DNA of 64,000 nt from Chrysopilus asiliformis (GCA_964034945.1 OZ035964.1:10615544-10679543), one strand, 5' to 3'; positions 10,571 to 22,352 are shown, counted from the stretch's first letter. Translations and numbers: made by a program. Notes: a model not told the origin generated them from the sequence alone.

Positions 10571-11171
10571 GCAAAACGGTGGCTATTAAAAAGCAACCAG
10601 CAGTGTTTAATTCGGCCATGCGATCGATGCACATTTTTCCTTCTCCCCCCAAGTTAAGATCGAAATTGTTTCTCTTTAAGTTTTCCGCTCTTGTTCAAAG
10701 CGGTTTGTATGCTTTGCATAAAAATGAATGAAAGGTTCGAGCGATGGCTGCTGTTGGGTATGATGCACACACACATATAAGTATGCATTTCATTAGTAAG
10801 AGAGCGATATCTCGATCCCGGCATTAAAGTTGTGTTCTCAAAGCAAATTAAAACCATAATTTTTTCTCGTTCTTTGGAGCGTTTTACTGAAATTCTGAAT
10901 TTCCTCATTTCAAATATACACGAGCTGCCACAATAATTTTGTTTAGACGAATTGCTGCTAAGGCACGGACAATTTCAATTTCGCAAACCGAAGACAAGAC
11001 GCGACTGTTTATACCCGTATGGTGAAACCAAAAAATTCTGAATTTCGTTTTCTCGAGAGTGATTTTTATTTTCAATTTTTTTCAATTCCTCCAAAGCGAA
11101 TTGAACCGAAATAATATGAATAGCCAGAATCAGAACAACCCATTTAGAGAAGAGAAACAATCAAGTTCTAT
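10571..11171. other. Non-coding stretch sharing a segment with 45600-45730
   Basis: Positions 10910-11034 are almost identical to about 45602-45728, both ending in the first bases of an R repeat (TATACCCGTATGG). After 11034 the R repeat breaks off. Nothing else recognisable. Confidence 0.6.
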
Positions 11172-12766
11172 CCCAGCAGGAAAAGAAGCGCTTCAGAAGC
11201 CCTTATGAAGCGCTTCTCAGAAGCTCGAAGTGCTTCTTTTCCCATACCCTATTCATGTATTTTTTAACATTGGATGCCATTGCAGGGAAGCGCTTCCCTC
11301 AAGCTGCCTTTGAAGCGCTTCTGAAGCGCTCGAATAGCAGCATGTCGGAAGCTCATTGGAATTCTCTCCTGTTGTACATTCACGGCCAAATTTTTTTGTT
11401 TTTAATAAAAAGGTTTTTTGGTGTTGGCCTCTAAAGCAGAAATCCGTTTTTGATGCATAGTCTGTTGTGTTTGTAACTGACTCACTTGATGACGTAGGGA
11501 TTCATTTATTTAATGGTCAAATATTAAAAAACCTAAGTGAAATAGGAGTTCAGTGTTAGCCACCAACAGACGACAACAATGTCATTGTTGAAGGTCGAAA
11601 AAAAAGAGAAAAGAAATGAATTGGTTTTGTAAAAATCGAATGATAAAATATACGACATATTATTATTATTATTATTATTATTATAAAAAGGTTTTTTTTA
11701 CAATTTAATTAAATTCTTTATTTTTAAAAAATGTAATAAACATATTTTTAACATGTTAAGTAAAACTGTGTGACGTATTTTACATTTACATATTTACAAA
11801 GACTGTAATTTTATGTAACTTAATCACATAAAATTACAGTCTTTGTAAATATTTAAAGGAAAAATACGTCACCTAGTTTTACTCTCTCTATTTTAACATA
11901 TATGTAACCTTATATGATTTATTTTTGGCTGTTCTGAAGCCCAGTACCATTGCGTCTTTGAAGTCCTCGAATCCAAAATTTTCATTTCTTGTTGCTTCTG
12001 TTGGAAACAAAAAAAAATTGTTACGTGAAGTCTTAAAAAATTAACTTTTTTTCTACTTAATAAATTCAGTATTTACAATATTTATTACTTAATAATTCAG
12101 TAAAATTTATTACTAACCGTAAACAAATGAAGAAAATAATCTTGTCGAATCAATTAGTATTTTTTTCTGCTCTCCGTCCCAATTGACTTCTAGGAGTAGA
12201 TCAACATGAAAAAAATAAGTTCATGCATTTTGCCAGGGGATGTTTCCCAATTATTGTTTTTATATATGAGATCTGTTAAGTGTTATTTACTATTAGTATA
12301 GAGAAATAATAATAGTCATATTTTAAAAATGCTCACCAATTCTGCCTTAGAATAATCATTCAGTTATCTAACGCAGATGAATTTCTGTATTGCTTGTAAA
12401 ACGAATCGACATTTCTTTTGCAACCAGTCTCTTAGAAAATCCACAATTGTTTGTAGCCATCTCAGGTAAATGAAAATCCAACCTGGTACACCTCTCAACA
12501 TTAATAAATGTAATATAATTTAAAACATTTGTTTACTTACCACTTAATGTTTCCAAAATAATTCACTTGCAGCCCTTTACGAATTTTTGCAACAATTGAA
12601 TATTATTGACAGTTTGAAATTCAAATCATTACTCGATTACCACATTTTATGTTTCTATAGAAATTCTATTGGTAAATGATGTGCTTCCCAACTGCTTCTT
12701 TTGGAAGCGAGTAAGAAGCGCTTCGTTTATGCTTCCCCAAGAAGCGCTTCAATTTTTCCTATTGGG
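11172..12766. mobile_element. TIR element with GAAGCGCTTC palindrome arrays
   Basis: The ends are CCCAGCAGGAAAA at left and TTTTTCCTATTGGG at right (imperfect inverted repeats). The self-complementary decamer GAAGCGCTTC occurs at 11185, 11207, 11287 and 11312 near the left end and at 12715 and 12741 near the right end. No clear target duplication and no transposase frame were found. A (TTA)n tract lies near 11661, and a foldback lies at 11761-11881. Superfamily unknown. Confidence 0.6.
11761..11881. repeat. Foldback inside the GAAGCGCTTC element
   Basis: Arms 11761-11816 and 11826-11881 pair with few mismatches, including about 25 perfect bases around CAAAGACTGTAATTTTATGT, across a loop of about 9 bp. 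It may be a separate palindromic MITE that landed inside the larger element. Confidence 0.7.
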
Positions 12767-13074
12767 ATGAGATTCAATGCACACAAAGAAAGCATAAAAA
12801 GAGTATACATGTGAAATCTGTACTGCAAGCAGCAGACACAGCATAACAGCGGAGTAAAAATTTTGATTTTGCTATTTAAAAACATAATTGCACATAGTTT
12901 AACATAACAAAATACCCTATACAATGCTTTAATGTAGGCCTCATCTTATAACACAGGTTTTGTTCAGATATCACCACAAACTATCGAGTTTCATCGATTG
13001 CAAATTTGTTATCATGGCAGCAAGCCGATTTTCTAATTTGCACCCTTATAACCAAAATCCAAGACGTATCCACG

Positions 13075-13296
13075 TCAAAACGATTTGAAATAAGCGCCTT
13101 TAGTATAATAGGATTTGTCTGACTCTATAAGTTTGATATTGCTATTATCTTTTAAGTATTGTTGTGTTTTGTTATATGCATAAACAATTGCCCTTTGTAT
13201 TTTTGTTAATTTATCTTTTTTAATCACTTTTTTTATTGTTTTGTGTAATGCCTTGGTTTCATGATATATTATTGGTCGTTTTTCTAAATTTTGCAT
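13075..13296 (-). pseudogene. Fragment resembling N-terminus of a PLE-type reverse transcriptase
   Basis: A 73-codon frame reads LTKIQRAIVYAYNKTQQYL followed by NIKLIESDKSYYTKG. This resembles the 'LT..e..al..L....I.I..aDKg' region upstream of some reverse transcriptases, but it is too short to be sure. Bases 13078-13174 are identical to 46829-46925, where the same frame is again cut off, so this is a dispersed repeat fragment rather than a gene. The rest of 12767-13314 shows nothing. Confidence 0.3.
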
Positions 13297-13314
13297 TATG
13301 CTTTTATATATATA

Positions 13315-13440
13315 CTAGGGGCTGCGCCCCGAACCGCTTCGCGGTTCATCCCCCTTCCGCAGGTCGGCCTTCGGCCTCCCTGCCCCCGTCGGCCTGCGGC
13401 CTCCACAACTACTCGGCCTTCGGCCTCGCCCCTCGCGCTT
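13315..13440. repeat. GC-rich hairpin cluster
   Basis: This is a sharp GC island in AT-rich DNA built of short hairpins: GGGGCTGCGCCCC, GAACCGCTTCGCGGTTC, repeated GGCCTTCGGCC and GGCCTGCGGCC. It is nearly identical at 27364-27489, and a single extra GGCCTTCGGCC lies downstream at about 13520. By position it is the 3' end of the Helitron-like element. The 144-codon frame across it is fortuitous. Confidence 0.8.
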
Positions 13441-14639
13441 GAATTGTTGGAATTTGATGTATGGAGATGTTACGTAAAATTATTTAAATATATTTCAGCT
13501 CTCGCCTTCCTCTTTACTCGGCCTTCGGCCTCGAGTCAAATGCATATAGTTAACCCAAAAAAGGGAAATTTTTTTAGAGACATTTTTCTTTGTGACTCAA
13601 CGGTGTATTACAAAATCGTACTGTTTACTTACAATATATTCAATAACGGTAAAAGGTGGTTATCCACACGGGGAAAGACAATATTGTGGGAAATGTTATT
13701 CTTTTTAATTCATGTCATACATTGAAGCACCAAATCCCTTTAGAATTGCAGAAGATAGCAGGTGAGGGCTATACATAACGATGGTGTCTATACTGTTTTT
13801 CGCAGTATTATATTGTTTTTCAGACTCCAATACTGCATAATTGCTTTTTTCCCCAAAATACTGTATTTAAATACTCAGAAAACTTTAATTCTTTAACGTT
13901 TCGAAATTCAAATTTATTAATAGCAATGCAAAACGTCAGTGGCAACACAAAACAGTGGCAACACATGGCAAGTGTAAATACATTCAAACGACGAACAGCG
14001 AAGTATTTATGGCAACATGTCATATAGATTCGCTTCTTCCTTTCCCCATCGATTACTGTCTTGTCATTATTCATCCTTCTTCAGAACGCGTTACTTTGAT
14101 TTTGCTTTCCATTGTTAATTTAAAAGAATAAAAATGCCGAAATTAAGAGCAAAGACACAAATTTTCATTGAATAAAATTTATACTGCGAAAAATACTGTT
14201 TTTTCAAATCGATTTACTGCTTTTTTAAATTTTTAGGTGAAATATACTGTTTTTTGTCCGAAAAAAGATACTATACATAAAAAGAGGGGTAGATATTAGT
14301 GAGCAAAAATTTTTCCTGCGGGCTGACCTCTCTCATGGTCAAAACCGGATCCGAAAAGCATAAAGAAGTTTCAAGAGAGGGAAAGGGGTTGCTATTAAAC
14401 TGGATCCGACACCCTTGAGTAAGAGATATCAGAAGAAACGGGGATTGACATCAAAAAGAATCATATCCTTTATTCTGTCAATAACTGTACCTGTGTGCAA
14501 AGTTTGATCAAAATCGGCCGCGCCGTTTTTGCGTGATCCCGGAACAAACATTCAGTCAAACAGACAGAAATACCGACCGACATACAGACGGACGGACAAA
14601 CATAAATTTTAAGCATAACAAAACCTATAATATTCCTTG

Positions 14640-15440
14640 TGATATTCCTATCAAAATTCGAACAGTTGTATCAAAATTCCAGTTTGAAGTCAAACTTTCT
14701 AATAAGATTTTTTAAAATTTGTTCCAATAGGACTTTGATGTATGGGAGTTTTATTTAGAATCATATCCTAAATAACTTTTGTTCTTGGACTTTTTAGATA
14801 AGATGTTTTTGAGATATTCGCAAAAAACGTTTTCGTTCGTATGGGGGGTACCCCCTAATGGTTCATTTTTGCCCATGAACGAACTTAGCCTCGCATTTTA
14901 CGAAAAACGCATCTGCTTAAAAATTCAAATCTGTAGCTCAATCCGTGCGCCCGCAATCCGCGCCACAGAGTGACGGACGAACAGACGGACGGACAGACGG
15001 ACGGACGGACGGACGGACATGCTAAATTCAATTTTTTTTTATCATTCTAAACACTCTAATACCCAATTAGTTTTTTCAGCCTCCTCACGGGCAAGCTAAA
15101 ACCGTGTCTTGACTTGGGATTTTTCATCGCAGAGATTTTATAATTGACCAATCAGAGCTTGAGTTGATGACGATATACAAACGAAAATGTTTTTTGTGAA
15201 TATCTCAAAAACTGTGTATCTTATCAAAAAAGTGCAAGAACAAAAGTTACTTAGGATATGATTCTACATAAAACTCCCATACATTAAAATTCGATTGGAA
15301 TAAATTTTAAAAAATCTTATTGGAAAGTTTGACTTCAAAGTGGAATTTTGGTACAACTGTTCGAATTTAGATACGAATATCACCATACGGGTTTTCAATA
15401 ATTGTTAGATTGGCAATTATAGCTTTTGTTATGTTTTAAA
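14640..15440. repeat. R-family repeat copies (inverted pair) in Helitron copy 1
   Basis: 14640-15060 is an R repeat in reverse orientation, with a GACG-rich microsatellite at 14962-15018. A unique spacer of about 115 bp follows, and 15180-15440 is a forward R fragment ending in the CACCATACGGGT hairpin segment. The same inverted-pair organisation occurs at 45708-46740. Confidence 0.7.
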
Positions 15441-15937
15441 ATAAGGATCATCAAAATCGGAGCCGCTGGAGCACTGCGCGGAAAGAAATCCAAACAAAAT
15501 CGCTTTGCCTTTTAAATATATAGATTCGTGATCAGCGACCCCGAAAACCCCCTAATGACATTTTTTTCCCGGAAAAATGGGAAAACGGATATTTGCATTA
15601 TCCTTACAGGACCTTCCGTTATGAATTTTGAAAATCTAACACCGGATTCGTGATCAGCGACCCCAAAAATCCCCGAGTGGTACTTTTCAGCCTCCTATTG
15701 AGCAGGATTCATGGCGAAAATCACGGTTTAAAAACACTCAAACCCCCTTTACCCCCCGTTCACCCCCTTAGCTATAAAATTTCGAAAAATCTCGATGGTT
15801 GGGACATATTCTGAAAGTTTCAAGTCTCTATCTTGAGGGGTTTGGGCTGGGCGTCAGGTTAAACGATTTTATATATAGAGCAGATGGTTTTCACTTTTTC
15901 CAATAAAGACTCAATTTCAACAAAAAAAAAATATTTT

Positions 15938-16000
15938 GCCACCGCTTAGAATTGAACCCGTACCTGGCGCGATGTAGTTTACACTTATTCAGTAGTAAGA
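15938..16000 (-). repeat. tRNA-like module, unit 1-1
   Basis: The complement reads GGGTTCAATTCTAAGCGG, a B-box/T-arm-like segment, followed by a short acceptor-like stretch. The A-box half is eroded. Confidence 0.5.
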
Positions 16001-16520
16001 ATATAAATTTTAAAGATAAATTAAGTAATAAAAAAACAGGCAGTCATTGGGGACTGCCAACAGAAGTGAAAACAATAATATATGTAAGGTAATTTTGTCG
16101 TGTATTTATGCCTATATATTTTTTAACCTGAAATTTTGAAAATATATGCTAATAAGCAGTAAATGTCAAATAAAAGTCAATATGCATATTAAGGTTTGAA
16201 TTCCTGAGCAGCACATGATTTTCTTATACAACAAATAGCTACAGATATTTAATTCTTTCTGTATAAGAATGCCACGTGCTGTTCAGAAATTTTCTGTGTA
16301 ATTTTATTTTGCTGTATATATTTTCCCAAAAAAAAATTTCTGTCTCATTTTATTTTGCTGTATGATATTTTCCAAAAAAAAAATCGTTTTTTTTTTTGTA
16401 AGAAAGTCATGTGATATTCTGAAATTTCCTCTCTAATTTTATTTTGCTCTATACAGTCTTCAAAAAAAATCGATTTTTTCTGTATAAAAAAATCAAATGA
16501 AAGCAAATCAGCATTCTTAA

Positions 16521-17014
16521 CCCATTTATTTACCACCCGGTAAGAATTCTTACCACAACTTTGAATGTTCATCAAAGCTCATCAAATTACTTTTTCGTTG
16601 ATTGGGTAATTGGATTTTCCCATTTTTGGCCACAAAACAGACAAAACCCCTCCCAGAAACGTAAAAATACTCGTTTCTCGCCATTGGTAAGAATTCGTAC
16701 TACAAAACCTTTTTTCACATTTTTGTTTATTTTTTCGAAGAATGTACCGCAAAGCGGTAAGGGGTTGAGCCCTTAGATCATTTTTATTCCAAAATCAATA
16801 AAAATTTTCACGTTTTTCTGGAAAAAATACCACATATTGAGCATATCAGAGTATTGGCTATTTGTCGTGGTTAAGAATTTTTACCACAATTTTCCGGAAA
16901 ACTGTGGGTCGGAAAATTCTGAAACTTTTTGAAAGTCATATTCGACCCAAAAGTAGCTTCCACACGAATTTTGATGGAAAAATTCCCACGCGTCTAAGAG
17001 CGGCGAAAAATGGG
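16521..17014. mobile_element. TTAA-flanked MITE (piggyBac-type) in unit 1
   Basis: TTAA lies on both sides (16517-16520, 17015-17018), and the ends are CCCATTTAT... and ...AAAAATGGG. Units 2 and 3 keep the uninterrupted site gcattcttaagctgtt (near 18555 and 20008), so the insertion and its TTAA target are directly demonstrated. It is 494 bp with no coding capacity. Internal ggtaagaattcttacc palindromes are present. Confidence 0.88.
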
Positions 17015-17157
17015 TTAAGCTGTTAAATTAGCATGTCGGTGACGCGAACTCAAGGTTTTACCCATCCAAAAATCGCACAACGCGCCTAAAGAAGTATAAT
17101 ATAAATAAAATAAATAATTTAAGGTCAAAAAAAAAAAAATTAAAAAAAAAACATTTT

Positions 17158-17220
17158 GCCACCACTCGGAATCGAACCCGCACATCTGGCGCATTTTAGT
17201 CTAACACTTATTCAGGAGTA
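17158..17220 (-). repeat. tRNA-like module, unit 1-2
   Basis: The complement contains GCGGGTTCGATTCCGAGTGG, a perfect B box inside a T-arm, followed by TGGCA. The 5' half diverges from a normal A box. Confidence 0.6.
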
Positions 17221-17313
17221 AAAATGTAAACTTAAAGATAAATTAATTAATAAAATATTAAAAAAAAGTAAATACATCAACAAAAAAAAATTGAAAAGAA
17301 AAAAAAAGAATTT

Positions 17314-17395
17314 TGCACCGATAGGAATTGAACCCGGTGCTTGGCGCATCGTAGATCAACTTCTAACTCACTGCACTAATCAGACAGTGCGGAAT
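17314..17395 (-). repeat. tRNA-like module, unit 1-3
   Basis: The complement has an A-box-like segment (TTAGTGCAGTGAGTTAGA) and, about 35 bases later, a B box (GGGTTCAATTCC). The spacing is that of a tRNA gene. Confidence 0.6.
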
Positions 17396-18677
17396 GTCGT
17401 TTTAACATTGAAGACTTAGTTAGTGGCATATTCATAATTTTGAAAGGGAAATAACTAATAAAGTATAATTAAAATATCTACAGCTATAGAGCTTTCATTT
17501 AAAAAAGGATCATCGAAATCGGAGCCGCTGGAGCTCTGCGGAAAGAAATCCAAACAAAATCGCTTTGCCTTTTAAATATATAGATTCGTGATCAGCGACC
17601 CCGATAACCCCCTAATGACATTTTTCCCGGAAAAAATGGGAAAACGGATATTTGCATTATCCTTACAGGACCTTCCGTTTTGAATTTTGAAAATCTAACC
17701 GGATTCGTGATCAGCGACCCCAAAAATCCCCGAGTGATACTTTTCAGCCTCCTATTGAGCAGGATTCATGGCGAAAATCACGGTTTAAAAACACCCAAAC
17801 CCCCTTTACTCCCCGTTCACCCCCTTAGGGGTAAAATTTCGGAAAATCTCGCCTTAGTGAGCGCCTACGCGATGGTTGGGACATATTCTGAAAGTTTCAA
17901 GTCTATCTTCATGGATTTGGGCTAGCGTCAGGTTAAACGATTTTATATATAGAGAAGATGGTTTTCACTTTTTCCAATAAAAGAGGATGCGTAACAGATA
18001 TTTTTAATTTTACGTTTAAAAAACTCAATTTCAACAAAAAAAAAATATTTTGCCACCGCTCAGAATGGCGCGATGTAGTTTACACTTATTCAGTAGTAAG
18101 AATATAAATTTTAAAGATAAATTAAGTAATAAAAAACAGGCAGTCATGGGGGACCAACAGAAGTGAAAACAATAATATGTAAGGTAATTTTGTCGTGTAT
18201 TTATACCTATATATTTTTCAACCTGAAATTTTGAAAATATATGCTAATGAGCAGAAATAAAAGTCAATATGCATATTAAGGTTTGAATTCCTGAGCAGCA
18301 CATGATTTTCTTTTAAAACAAATAGCTAGAGATATTTAATTCTTTCTGTATAAGAATGCCACGTGCTGTTCAGAAATTTTCTGTGTAATTTTATTTTACC
18401 GTATGATATTTTCCAAAAAAAAATCGATTTTTTGTTGTATAACAAAGTCACGTGCTGTTCAGAAATTTCCTCGCTAATTTTATTTTGCTCTGTACTGTCT
18501 TCCAAAAAAAATCGATTTTTTCTTTATAAAAAAATCAAATGAAAGCAAATCAGCATTCTTAAGCTGTTAAATTAGCATGTCGGTGACGCGAACTCATAAG
18601 ATTTTACCCATCCAAAAATCGCCCAACGCGCCTAAAGAAGTATAATATAAATAATTTAAGGTAAAAAAAAACATTTT

Positions 18678-18756
18678 GTCACCACTCGGAATCGAACCCG
18701 GTCCTGGCGCATGGTAGTCCAACTTCTAACTCACTACGCTGATCAGGCAGTACGGA
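18678..18756 (-). repeat. tRNA-like module, unit 2 (best conserved)
   Basis: On the minus strand the A box TCAGCGTAGTGAGTTAGA (18742-18725) and B box GGTTCGATTCC (18698-18688) are well preserved. The 3' end reads GAGTGGTGACA. It is a plausible RNA polymerase III promoter of tRNA-derived SINE type. Anticodon-arm pairing is poor, so it is not called a functional tRNA gene. Confidence 0.65.
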
Positions 18757-19482
18757 ATGTCGTGTTACCATTGAAGACTTAGTTAGCGGCATATTTATAA
18801 TTTTGAAAGGCAAATAACTAATAAAGTATTATTAAAAATGGGGAAAAAAGTAAAACGGACTTATCTACAGCTATAGAGCTTTCATTTAAAAAAAAATAGC
18901 TATAGAGCTTTCATTTAAAAAAAGGATCAAAATCGGAGCCGCTGGAGCTCTGCGAAAAGAAATCCAAACAAAATCGCTTTGCCTTTTAAATATATAGATA
19001 TATAGATAGCGACCCCGAAAACCCCCTAATGACATTTTTTCCCGGAAAAAATGGGAAAAAGGATATTTGCATTATCCTTACAGGACCTTCCGTTTTGAAT
19101 TTTGAAAATCTAACACCGGATTCGTGATCAGTGACCCCGAAAACCCCCGAGTGATACTTTTCAGCCTCCTATTGAGCAGGATTCATGGCGAAAATCACGG
19201 TTTAAAAACACCCAAACACCCTTTACCTCCCGTTCACCCCCTTAGTGCTAAAATTTCGAAAAATCTCGTCTTAGTGAGCGCCTACGCGATAGTTGGGACA
19301 TATTCTGAAAGTTTCAAGACTCTATCTTCAGGGGTTTGGGCTGGGCGTCAGGTTAAACGATTTTATATATAGAGCAGATGGTTTTCACTTTTTCCAATAA
19401 AAGACGATGCGTAACAGATATTCTTAATTTTACGTTTAAAAAACTCAATTTCAACAAAAAAAAAATTAAAAAAAAATATTTT

Positions 19483-20392
19483 GCCACCGCTCAGAATTGA
19501 ACCCGTACCTGGCGCGATGTAGTTTACACTTATTCAGTAGTAAGAATATAAATTTTAAAGATAAATTAAGTAATAAAAAACAGGCAGTCATTGGGGACTG
19601 CCAACAGAAGTGAAAACAATAATATATGTAAGGTAATTTTGTCGTGTACCTATATATTTTTCAACCTGAAATTTCGAAAATATATGCTAATAAACAGTAA
19701 ATTTTAAATAAAAGTCAATTATGTATACTAAGGTTTGAATTCCTGAGCAGCACATGATATTCTTATACAAAAAATGGCTAGATATTTAATTTTTTGTTGT
19801 ATAACAAAGTCACTTAATGTTCAGAGATTTTCTGTCTCATTTTATTTTGCCGTATGAAATTTTCCAAAAAAAAATCGATTTTTTGTTGTATAACAAAGTC
19901 ACGTGCTGTTCAGAAATTTCCTCGCTAATTTTATTTTGCTCTGTACTGTCTACCAAAAAAAATCAATTTTTTCTGTATAAAAAAATCAAATGAAAGCGAA
20001 TCACAGCATTCTTAAGCTGTTAAATAAGCATGTCGGTGACGCGAACTCATGAGATTTTACCCATCCAAAAATCACCCAACGCGCCTAAAGAAGTATAATA
20101 TAAATAAAATAAGTAATTTAAGGTCAAAAAAAAAAATTAAAAAAAAAACATTTTGTCACCACTCGGAATCGAACCCGCACATCTGGCGCATTGTAGTCTA
20201 ACACTTATTCAGGAGTAAAAATGTAAACTTAAAGATAAATTAAGTAATAATATATTAATAAAAGTAAAAAAATCAAAAAAAAAATTTGAAAAGAAAAAAA
20301 AAAAGAATTCGTCATCGATAAGAATTGAACCCGGGCCTGGCGCATGGTAGTCCAACTTCTAACTCACTGCACTAATCGAACAGTACGAAATG
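19483..20392 (-). repeat. tRNA-like modules, unit 3 (three pieces)
   Basis: Three reverse-oriented tRNA-like pieces lie at about 19483-19545, 20155-20216 and 20310-20392. Each has a recognisable B box (GGTTCAATTC or GGTTCGATTCC). The third also has an A-box-like segment. Order and spacing are as in unit 1 without the MITE. Confidence 0.6.
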
Positions 20393-20614
20393 TCGTTTTA
20401 ACATTGAAGACTTAGTTAGCGGCATATTTATAATTTTGAAAGGCAAATTACTAATAAAGTATTATTAAAAATGGGGAAAAAAGTAAAACGGACATATCTA
20501 CAGCTATACAGCTTTCATTTAAAAAAAAAATCATCAAAATCGGTTCAATAGGAACTCCAGGAGCTCTGTCGAAAGAAATCCATACAAAATCGCTTTGCCT
20601 TTTAAATATATAGA

Positions 20615-20929
20615 TTCTGCTTCTATTTGTTTTGGTTTTGTGGGATATATAAATTTTGGTCCTAATTTCAAATATTAGTATTTCAACTGGTATTTTATGA
20701 TCTATATTTGAACATATTGTTGCCGATTGCTGGGGTATTTTTATTTTTCTAAATTCTTTAGCGTATTTATGATTATCTTCTATTATTATTTTTGGATGTT
20801 GTATATCTCTATTTTGTGTTTATTTTGATGTTATATTTTCTAGGTTTATTTTATTCATCATCCTTCTCTTTTTATATGGTTGTTCATCCTCATGTTCCCA
20901 ATCTTCATGTTCCTAATCCGAGTTGTATT
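20615..20929. other. AT-rich flank, nothing recognised
   Basis: T-rich sequence between the Helitron-like element and the gypsy LTR. No frame, repeat or structure could be supported. Confidence 0.6.
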
Positions 20930-21187
20930 TGTGGCGACTGTTACAATTATAACGCGTTTTTACTTTAATTTTTAAGTTTTAAAAAAATATACTTTGTTTA
21001 TTATTTTTTTTAAAAATTAAGTTTGCATTAAAAATGACTTAAGACAAAAAATATTTTTTCATTCATTCTTTGTCAGTATTTTAAAAGCGTTAAAAGTGTT
21101 TTTTTGAATGTTAATAAATTTTAAATAAATTTTAATTATTTGATTTTATAATTTAAATATTAAATAAATATGGCTTTTGAAGCCATA
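20930..21187 (+). repeat. 5' LTR of gypsy A
   Basis: Begins TGTGGCGACTG and ends GAAGCCATA. It is followed three bases later by tggtgaccccgag (21191-21203), a likely tRNA primer-binding site. It appears base-for-base the same as 38381-38638. Confidence 0.85.
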
Positions 21188-21242
21188 AATTGGTGACCCC
21201 GAGAAAAAAAGAACATTCTGAAAAAAGAAACAAGAAAAAAGT

Positions 21243-22352
21243 TTGAAAAAGGAATACAACGAAGTTCTACAAAAATTATTTTCCAGAACGAAAAATGAAA
21301 ACCCAAGTTTCTTCAATGATGAATTGGGCACGAATTCTAGTCGCCTTTTTGTTTTTGATAATAGTACGAATTGTTCTTATCTTGTTGATACTGGAGCAGA
21401 TGTTTCTGTATATCCGGTATCGTATTTTAAAAATAAGAGTTGTTTAAGTTCTTCTCCTTTAAAGCTTTTTGCTGCCAATGGTTCTAAAATTAATACTTTT
21501 GGTCGCAAACTTTTTAATTTAGATCTTGGACTTAGACGCAAATTTGCTTTCCTTTTTTATATTGCCGACATAACACGTCCTATTTTAGGCGCTGATTTTC
21601 TCAATCATTTCGGTTTATGGGTTGACATTAAAAATAAACGATTGATTGATAACAAGACGTCACTTTCTTCAAAAGGTAAAATTTCTTGTTGTGAAACATT
21701 AAGTTTATCGACAATCAATACTAATTATTTAGATGAAAATTTTTCAAAATTAATCGAAGAGTTCAAAATTATAACACAGGATTCAGTAAAATCTGAAACT
21801 GCTGTTCATGATGTTGAACACTTCATTACTACTAATGGTCCACCAGTGTTTGCTAAACCTCGTCGTTTAGATCCTGAAAAATTAGAAGCAGCAAAAAAAG
21901 AGTTTAATTTTATGCTCGATTCTGGCATTTGTCGTCCATCGAAAAGTAACTGGGCTAGTCCTTTACATCTGGTGAAAAAGAAAAATGGCGATTGGCGTCT
22001 TTGTGGTGATTATCGTCAATTAAATGCGATAACAGTTCCGGACAGATACCCAATTCCACATATTCAAGATTTTTCACAAAGATTACACGGTTGTAAAATT
22101 TTTTCAAATTTAGACCTAGTGAGAGCTTATCATCAAATTCCCGTTCATGAATCGGACATTGCAAAAACTGCGATTATAACTCCTTTTGGCTTATTTGAAT
22201 TTCCACGCATGACATTTGGTCTCCGAAATGCTGCTCAATCTTTTCAAAGATTCATGCATGATGTGTTAAAAGGTTTAAATTTTTGTTATGTATATTTGGA
22301 TGATGTCTTAATTGCATCGAAAAATTTGGAAGAACATTTAACAAGTTTTTGA
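21243..22352 (+). pseudogene. pol: gypsy A pol: protease and reverse transcriptase
   Basis: The first 110 codons carry an aspartic protease with [12 protein letters not shown] and a distal PILGADFL. Reverse transcriptase follows: [20 protein letters not shown], then [32 protein letters not shown] and the catalytic [11 protein letters not shown]. The frame breaks at a run of T residues (22346-22350); one T fewer would enter the frame that continues to the RNase H. The start is the first ATG, only 55 bp after the LTR, with no gag upstream, so a large 5' internal deletion is likely. No spliced or fused leader is visible. Confidence 0.88.

Larger units (their letters stand above)
13315..20614 (-). 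mobile_element. Large non-autonomous Helitron-like element, copy 1
   Basis: On the minus strand the element begins TCTATATATTTAAAAGGC (20614 downward) and ends with a GC hairpin and CTAG (GGGGCGCAGCCCCTAG, finishing at 13315). It sits between A (13314) and T (20615). TC start, hairpin plus CTAG end, and A/T insertion without duplication are Helitron features. Interior from the 3' end: GC-hairpin cluster, a region with short tandem blocks, an R repeat, then three tandem units carrying tRNA-like modules. No Rep/helicase is visible. The same two ends bound 27364-36088. The hairpin abuts CTAG, whereas it usually lies about 10 bases upstream, so classification is provisional. Confidence 0.65.
15441..20614 (-). 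repeat. Tandem units (three) with Helitron-type 5' ends and tRNA-like modules
   Basis: Units are head-to-tail: about 15444-17500, 17503-18900 and 18925-20525, then a final end module to 20614. Each has (a) an 80-bp segment ending TTTAAATATATAGA, (b) a block of about 370 bp with 'gatcagcgacccc' minisatellite sequence ending GATTTTATATATAGA, and (c) a long segment with tRNA-like pieces. Modules a and b both end in the complement of a Helitron-style TCTATATAT start, so the array looks like repeated tandem Helitron ends. Unit 2 is shorter. Short frames at 17680 and 19124 are translations of module b, not genes. Confidence 0.65.

Noticed and set aside
13291..13725. 144-codon frame across the GC island
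   Set aside because: It reads through hairpins at an element end; the copy at 27364 has different stops.
18678..18756. Functional tRNA gene
   Set aside because: A and B boxes are good, but the anticodon arm and acceptor stem do not pair well and the module is part of a repeat.
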